Source: Pseudomonas oryzihabitans (GTDB lineage Bacteria > Pseudomonadota > Gammaproteobacteria > Pseudomonadales > Pseudomonadaceae). Taken from it: a stretch of 64,000 nt of DNA. The position numbers were made by a program, and so were the translations under genes. Positions 60,117 to 64,000 of this stretch are shown one piece after another (positions within the stretch are counted from its first letter, which is position 1; the number at the start of each line of letters is the position of its first letter). The stretch lies in contig NZ_CP013987.1 of the NCBI RefSeq assembly GCF_001518815.1, positions 1,405,001 to 1,469,000 on the forward strand, given 5' to 3'. Under the pieces are notes generated by a model, which did not search any database, was not told the origin of the DNA, and saw nothing but the letters and a program-made list of their open reading frames with translations.

Positions 60117-61001
60117 ATGGAGTTCGCAGAGCTACGCATCTTCCAGGCGGTGGCCGAGGAAGGTTCCCTGGTGAAGGCCGCCGAGCGACTCAATCGGGTG
60201 CCATCCAATCTCTCCACGCGTTTGCGCCAGCTGGAAGACAAACTGGGCGTGGAGCTGTTCCTGCGCGAGCGCCAGCGGCTGCACCTGACCGCCGCCGGCC
60301 ATCGCCTGCTGGACTACGCCCACCGCCTGTTCGCCCTGGCCGACGAGGCACGCAGCGCGGTGCAGGGTAGCGAGCCGGCTGGCACCTTCGTCCTGGGTTC
60401 CATGTTCAGTACTGCAGCCATCCATCTGCCCGGCCTGCTGGCGCGCTATCACCAGCGCTATCCCAAGGTGAATCTGCAGGTGCACAGTGGCCCCAGTGGC
60501 GAACTGGTGGAGGGGCTGCTGGCCGGCCGTCTGGACGCCGCCCTGGTGGACGGCCCGGCGCCCGACGCGGCGCTGGAAGGCCAGCCCTGGTTCGAGGAGC
60601 GGCTGGTGCTGATCACCGGATTGGAGCTCGGACCGGTACGCTCGCCGGCCGACGTGGCGGGGCGCCCGGTGTTCGGCTTTCGCGCCGGCTGCTCTTATCG
60701 CCGCTACCTGGATACCTGGTACGCCGCGGCGGGGGTGCCCAGCGGGCCGGTGATGGAGATCGAGTCCTACCACAGCATGCTGGCCTGCGTGATCACTGGT
60801 GGAGTGGCGCTGATGCCGGAATCCATGCTCGACAGCCTGCCTGGCCGCGAGCGGGTGCAGCGCCACGCGATCCAGGCGCGCTTCGCCCAGGCCACTACCT
60901 GGCTGATGTGGCGCAAGGGCCGCGAGGGCGCCAATCTGCACAGCTGGCTGGAGTTGCGCGAGAGCCTGCAGACCGACCGCGAAGCTGTTGCTTTGGTGTG
61001 A
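60117..61001 (+). CDS. LysR-family transcriptional regulator
   Basis: 294 aa. The HTH is around residues 16-38 (GSLVKAAERLNRVPSNLSTRLRQLE) with a substrate-binding domain to the end. The 110-bp region to the divergent MFS gene is A+T-rich (ATAAAAACGAATAATAG) and likely holds both promoters. The downstream dehydrogenase gene, 50 bp away on the same strand, may also be under its control. Confidence 0.92.
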   Translation: MEFAELRIFQAVAEEGSLVKAAERLNRVPSNLSTRLRQLEDKLGVELFLRERQRLHLTAAGHRLLDYAHRLFALADEARSAVQGSEPAGTFVLGSMFSTAAIHLPGLLARYHQRYPKVNLQVHSGPSGELVEGLLAGRLDAALVDGPAPDAALEGQPWFEERLVLITGLELGPVRSPADVAGRPVFGFRAGCSYRRYLDTWYAAAGVPSGPVMEIESYHSMLACVITGGVALMPESMLDSLPGRERVQRHAIQARFAQATTWLMWRKGREGANLHSWLELRESLQTDREAVALV

Positions 61002-61051
61002 TGATTGCCCGATCCTAGACGGCGAACTTCCACCGTCTACCGAGGACGATC

Positions 61052-61972
61052 ATGATAAGAATAGCCATCGTCGGTTTGGGCAAGATCGCCCGTGACCAGC
61101 ACCTGCCGGCGCTCGCCGCCAATCCTGAATACGAGCTGGTCGCCGTGGCCAGCCGCAACGCCCAGCTCGACGGCGTCGCCCACTATCCCAGCCTGAGCGC
61201 CCTGCTCGAAGACGGCCCGGCCATCGACGCTGTGTCCCTCTGCGCGCCAGCGGCGGTGCGCTACGAACAGGCGCGCGAGGCCCTGGCCGCCGGCAAGCAC
61301 GTGATGCTGGAAAAGCCCCCGGGGGCGACCCTGAGTGAAGTGGAAGCCCTGACCCGTCAGGCCGAGGCGGCGGGTCTTTCGCTGTTCGCCACCTGGCATT
61401 CCCGCTATGCCCAGGGCGTGCAGCCGGCCCGCGAATGGCTGGAAGGCAAGCGCATCCAGGCGGTGCGCATCGAATGGAAGGAAGACGTGCGCGTCTGGCA
61501 CCCCGGTCAGGCCTGGATCTGGGAACCGGGCGGCATGGGCGTCTTCGATCCGGGCATCAATGCCCTGTCCATCGTCACCGCCATCCTGCCGCGGCCGTTC
61601 TTTCTCAAGGAGGCCGCGCTGCAGGTACCCGGCAATTGCCAGACCCCGGTGGCCGCGCAACTGGCCTTCGTCGACAGCGCCGGCGTACTCATCGCCGCCG
61701 ACTTCGACTTCCTGCAGACCGGACCCCAGACCTGGGACATCCACGTCGACACCGAGGCCGGTCGCCTGACCCTGAGCAAAGGCGGCAGCGAACTGTACCT
61801 GGACGGCCAACTGACCCACCAAGGCCCCGACCAGGAATACGCCGGCCTCTATGCCCGCTTCGCCGAACTGGTCGCCCAGAACCGCTCCGACGTGGACGTG
61901 GCACCGCTCCGCCACGTGGCCGACGCCTTCCTCTATGGCCGTCGCGAGACAGTGGCGGAGTTCCACGAGTAG
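61052..61972 (+). CDS. Gfo/Idh/MocA oxidoreductase, L-arabinose/D-galactose 1-dehydrogenase-like
   Basis: 306 aa. An N-terminal NAD(P) Rossmann fold (GLGKIARDQHLPAL near 8) and the catalytic EKPPG motif (Lys near residue 90) characterise the family. The stretch WHPGQAWIWEPGGMGVFDPGINALSIVT resembles the Azospirillum L-arabinose and Pseudomonas D-galactose 1-dehydrogenases. These oxidise the sugar to its lactone. No lactonase, dehydratase or sugar transporter is next to it. Confidence 0.85.
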   Translation: MIRIAIVGLGKIARDQHLPALAANPEYELVAVASRNAQLDGVAHYPSLSALLEDGPAIDAVSLCAPAAVRYEQAREALAAGKHVMLEKPPGATLSEVEALTRQAEAAGLSLFATWHSRYAQGVQPAREWLEGKRIQAVRIEWKEDVRVWHPGQAWIWEPGGMGVFDPGINALSIVTAILPRPFFLKEAALQVPGNCQTPVAAQLAFVDSAGVLIAADFDFLQTGPQTWDIHVDTEAGRLTLSKGGSELYLDGQLTHQGPDQEYAGLYARFAELVAQNRSDVDVAPLRHVADAFLYGRRETVAEFHE

Positions 61973-61977
61973 GGCGA

Positions 61978-62620
61978 CCCTCACCCCAACCCTCTCCCCG
62001 AGGGAGAGGGGGCGCTTGGAACTAGCGTAGGGTGGAAAACGGCGCAGCCTTTTCCACGCGCGGTACTCGTAGGTTGGGCTGAGCGCAGCGAAGCCCAACG
62101 GGACGGGCCTGTTGGGCTCCGACAATGGAGCCGTCTCAGCCCAACCTACGGGTTAGCGGTTCCCTCACCCCAACCCTCTCCCTGAGGGAGAGGGGGCGCT
62201 TGGACCCAGCGTAGGGTGGAAAACGGCGCAGCCTTTTCCACGCGCGGTACTCGTAGGTTGGGCTGAGCGCAGCGAAGCCCAACGGGACGGGCCTGTTGGG
62301 CTTCGACGATGGAGCCGTCTCAGCCCAACCTACGGGTTAGCGGTTCCCTCACCCCAACCCTCTTCCTCTGAGGGAGAGGGGGGCGCTTGGACCCAGCGTA
62401 GGGTGGAAAACGGCGCAGCCTTTTCCACGTGCGGTACTCGTAGGTTGGGCTGAGCGCAGCGAAGCCCAACGGGGGGTGGTCCTGCCTGTTGGGCTTCGAC
62501 GATGGAGCCGTCTCAGCCCAACCTACGGGGTAGCGGTTCCCTCACCCCAACCCTCTCCCTGAGGGAGAGGGGGCGCTTGGACCCAGGTAGGGTGGAAAAC
62601 GGCGCAGCCTTTTCCACGCG
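61978..62620. repeat. tandem array of about 3.5 copies of a 184-bp composite repeat
   Basis: Units begin with CCCTCACCCCAACCCTCT at 61978, 62162, 62346 and 62539 (spacing 184, 184, 193). Each complete unit has four inverted-repeat modules: CCCTCTCCC/GGGAGAGGG, GTGGAAAA/TTTTCCAC, TTGGGCT...AGCCCAA, and GTTGGGCTTCGACGATGGAG...AGCCCAAC. The last copy stops after the second module. The array occupies almost the whole 654 bp between two convergent stops. Confidence 0.95.
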
Positions 62621-62626
62621 GGCGGA

Positions 62627-63715
62627 TCAACGCCGCTCCAGCAGCACCCCACTCTCCATATGGTGCGTCCAGGGGAACTGGTCGAACAGGGCGCAGCGGG
62701 TGATGCGGTGGGTGTCGTGCAACTGGGCGATGTTCTCGGCCAGGGTTTCCGGGTTGCAGGAGATGTAGAGGATGCGCTCGAAGCGGCGGGTCAGTTCGCA
62801 GGTGTCCCGGTCCATGCCGGCGCGGGGCGGGTCGACGAAGACGGTGCCGAACTGGTAGCTCTTGAGATCCACGCCGGCCAGGCGGCGGAAGGGCCGGACC
62901 TCGTTGAGCGCCTGGGTCAGTTCCTCGGCGGAGAGGCGAACCAGGGCGACATTGTCCACGCCATTGCTGGCCAGGTTGTGCAGCGCGGCGTTGACCGAGG
63001 TCTTGCTCACCTCGGTGGCCAGCACCCGGCGCACCCGGCTGGCCAGCGGCAGGGTGAAGTTGCCGTTGCCGCAATAGAGCTCCAGCAGATCGTCGTCACG
63101 TTCGCCCAGGGCGGTGTGGGCCCAGGTGAGCATCTTCTGATTGACCGTGCCATTGGGCTGGGTGAAGCCGCCCTCGGGTTGCAGATAGCGGTAGGTCTTC
63201 CCGGCCACCTCCAGTTCTTCGATCACATGATCGCGACCGATCACCAGGCGCTGGCCGCGGGAACGACCGATCAGGCTGACGCCGAGGTCGGCGGCCAGGC
63301 GCTCGGCGGCAGCCTGCCAGGCGGCGTCCAGGGGGCGGTGGTAGGCCAGGGTGATCAGGGCGTCGCCGCTCAAGGTAGTGAGGAATTCTGCCTGGAACAG
63401 CTTGAACGACAGGGCCACGTCCGCCTGCCAACCGGCCTTGAGGCGCGGCATCAGGTCATTGATGCGCTGGCTGGCGATGGGAAAGTCTTCGATGAGGATC
63501 GGCGTGTGCTTGTCGCCCGGGGCGAACATGGCGTAATGGCGTTCTTCGTTCTCCCGCCATAGGCGGAATTCGGCGCGCAGGCGGTAGTGCTGCAGCGGCG
63601 AGGCGAAGACCTCCGCTTCGGGAGCCTGGAAGGGCGCTAGCAGCTCGCGCAGACGGGTGGCCTTGGCGTCGAGTTGGACCTGGTAGTCGGCGGGGGCGAA
63701 GGAGGGCTGGGACAT
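62627..63715 (-). CDS. trmA: tRNA (uracil-54-C5)-methyltransferase TrmA
   Basis: 362 aa, the length of E. coli TrmA. The SAM motif [14 protein letters not shown] is near residue 213, [10 protein letters not shown] near 300, nucleophile Cys320 (YISCNPETL) and general-base Glu354 near the C-terminus (HHMESG). TrmA methylates U54 in the T-loop of tRNAs. No TRAM domain or iron-sulfur cysteines are present, which excludes RlmC/RlmD. It is monocistronic, and its 3' end abuts the repeat array. Confidence 0.97.
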   Translation of the reverse strand: MSQPSFAPADYQVQLDAKATRLRELLAPFQAPEAEVFASPLQHYRLRAEFRLWRENEERHYAMFAPGDKHTPILIEDFPIASQRINDLMPRLKAGWQADVALSFKLFQAEFLTTLSGDALITLAYHRPLDAAWQAAAERLAADLGVSLIGRSRGQRLVIGRDHVIEELEVAGKTYRYLQPEGGFTQPNGTVNQKMLTWAHTALGERDDDLLELYCGNGNFTLPLASRVRRVLATEVSKTSVNAALHNLASNGVDNVALVRLSAEELTQALNEVRPFRRLAGVDLKSYQFGTVFVDPPRAGMDRDTCELTRRFERILYISCNPETLAENIAQLHDTHRITRCALFDQFPWTHHMESGVLLERR

Positions 63716-63747
63716 GGGCGAATCCGGAGAGGCGATGAGGCGGGGAA

Positions 63748-63769
63748 CCTCGGGGCCGAAGCCCCGAGG
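63748..63769 (-). terminator. terminator of the NCS2 permease gene
   Basis: CCTCGGGGC (63748-63756) and GCCCCGAGG (63761-63769) form a 9-bp stem with a 4-nt CGAA loop (TTCG on the minus strand) 8 bp after the permease stop. The following minus-strand sequence has only TT, so it may be weak. Confidence 0.6.
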
Positions 63770-63776
63770 GGAGGGG

Positions 63777-64000
63777 TCAGGCGTTGAACCAGCCCAGCTT
63801 GATGACGAACAGGATCGACAGGATGATCAGCGCCGAATTCAGCTCGCGGGTGCGGCCGGACAGCAGCTTGATGGCGGTCCAGGCGATGAAGCCGAAGGCG
63901 ATGCCGTTGGCGATCGAGTAGGTCAGCGGCATGGCCAGGGCAGTGACCAGCACCGGGGCGGCGGTGGTCAGGTCTTCCCAGTCGATTTCGGCCAGGCCGG
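63777..64000 (-). CDS. NCS2-family (AzgA-like) purine permease, C-terminal part
   Basis: Only the last 74 residues are in the window; the gene runs off the end. The sequence [20 protein letters not shown], then [20 protein letters not shown], then a hydrophobic final helix matches the C-terminus of NCS2/AzgA hypoxanthine-guanine permeases, with the IANGIAFG segment typical of that branch. The stop TGA is at 63777-63779. Confidence 0.85.
   Translation of the reverse strand, partial: GLAEIDWEDLTTAAPVLVTALAMPLTYSIANGIAFGFIAWTAIKLLSGRTRELNSALIILSILFVIKLGWFNA

Noticed and set aside
61978-62620. CRISPR array
   Set aside because: The periodic array has 184-bp units that are repeated in full, with no unique spacers and no cas genes.

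Overview
This 64-kb window looks like chromosomal DNA of a high-GC gammaproteobacterium of the genus Pseudomonas. The basis is a kgu/ptxS 2-ketogluconate operon with two PtxS palindromes, a pncC-recA-recX block followed by a tapT-erdR-dgkA-zinc metallopeptidase block in the order known from P. aeruginosa, and a hut operon with HutC sites. A member of the P. oryzihabitans/psychrotolerans group would fit, but that species guess is inference. No rRNA, tRNA, prophage, IS element or CRISPR array was seen. Coding density is high, and most long antisense ORFs are GC-driven shadows.

Layout. 0-5.2 kb (minus strand): ptxS and kguE-kguK-kguT-kguD, for uptake and catabolism of 2-ketogluconate. 5.3-7.5 kb: pncC, recA (LexA box, terminator) and recX. 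7.5-8.0 kb: extragenic repeats. 8.0-13.9 kb: LOG-family protein, PA3611-like secreted protein, TapT, EamA exporter, ErdR-like regulator, DgkA and a zinc-ribbon metallopeptidase. 14.2-17.6 kb: a two-gene unit of a circularly permuted ATP-grasp/alpha-E fusion and a transglutaminase, a widespread but poorly understood pair. 17.6-25.5 kb: the histidine utilisation cluster hutI-hutG-hutU-NCS1 permease-hutH-hutC. Its HutG is of the arginase/formimidoylglutamase type, so the encoded route needs four enzymes.

25.5-32.9 kb: azoR, a repeat patch, a PepSY membrane protein with a DUF2946 protein, a GNAT acetyltransferase, cobF and a UvrA2-type ATPase. 33-37 kb: an iron-type cell-surface signalling set (FecI-like sigma, FecR-like regulator, TonB receptor with an STN domain). 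37.2-42.6 kb: DUF2252 protein, chemoreceptor, MocR regulator and a divergent AhpD-like protein. 43.1-46.4 kb: AspT-type exchanger plus AspD aspartate 4-decarboxylase, a possible proton-motive aspartate/alanine cycle preceded by a long dyad. 46.6-49.4 kb: periplasmic SdsA-type alkyl sulfatase plus an outer-membrane channel-like protein.

49.6-56.4 kb: YajD nuclease, an exported ClpP-fold protein, a SulP-UspA pair, two LysR regulators and small DUF2798 and DUF998 membrane proteins. 57-64 kb: single-subunit acetolactate synthase, a YbfB-type MFS transporter with divergent LysR regulator, an L-arabinose/D-galactose 1-dehydrogenase-like gene, a 184-bp tandem repeat array, trmA and the C-terminal end of an NCS2 purine permease.

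The strongest non-coding signal is a modular family of inverted-repeat elements recurring at five intergenic places and amplified into a 3.5-copy array at 61978-62620. The best candidates for under-described biology are the ATP-grasp/alpha-E/transglutaminase unit, the AspT-AspD unit with its dyad, the exported ClpP-like protein and the repeat family.
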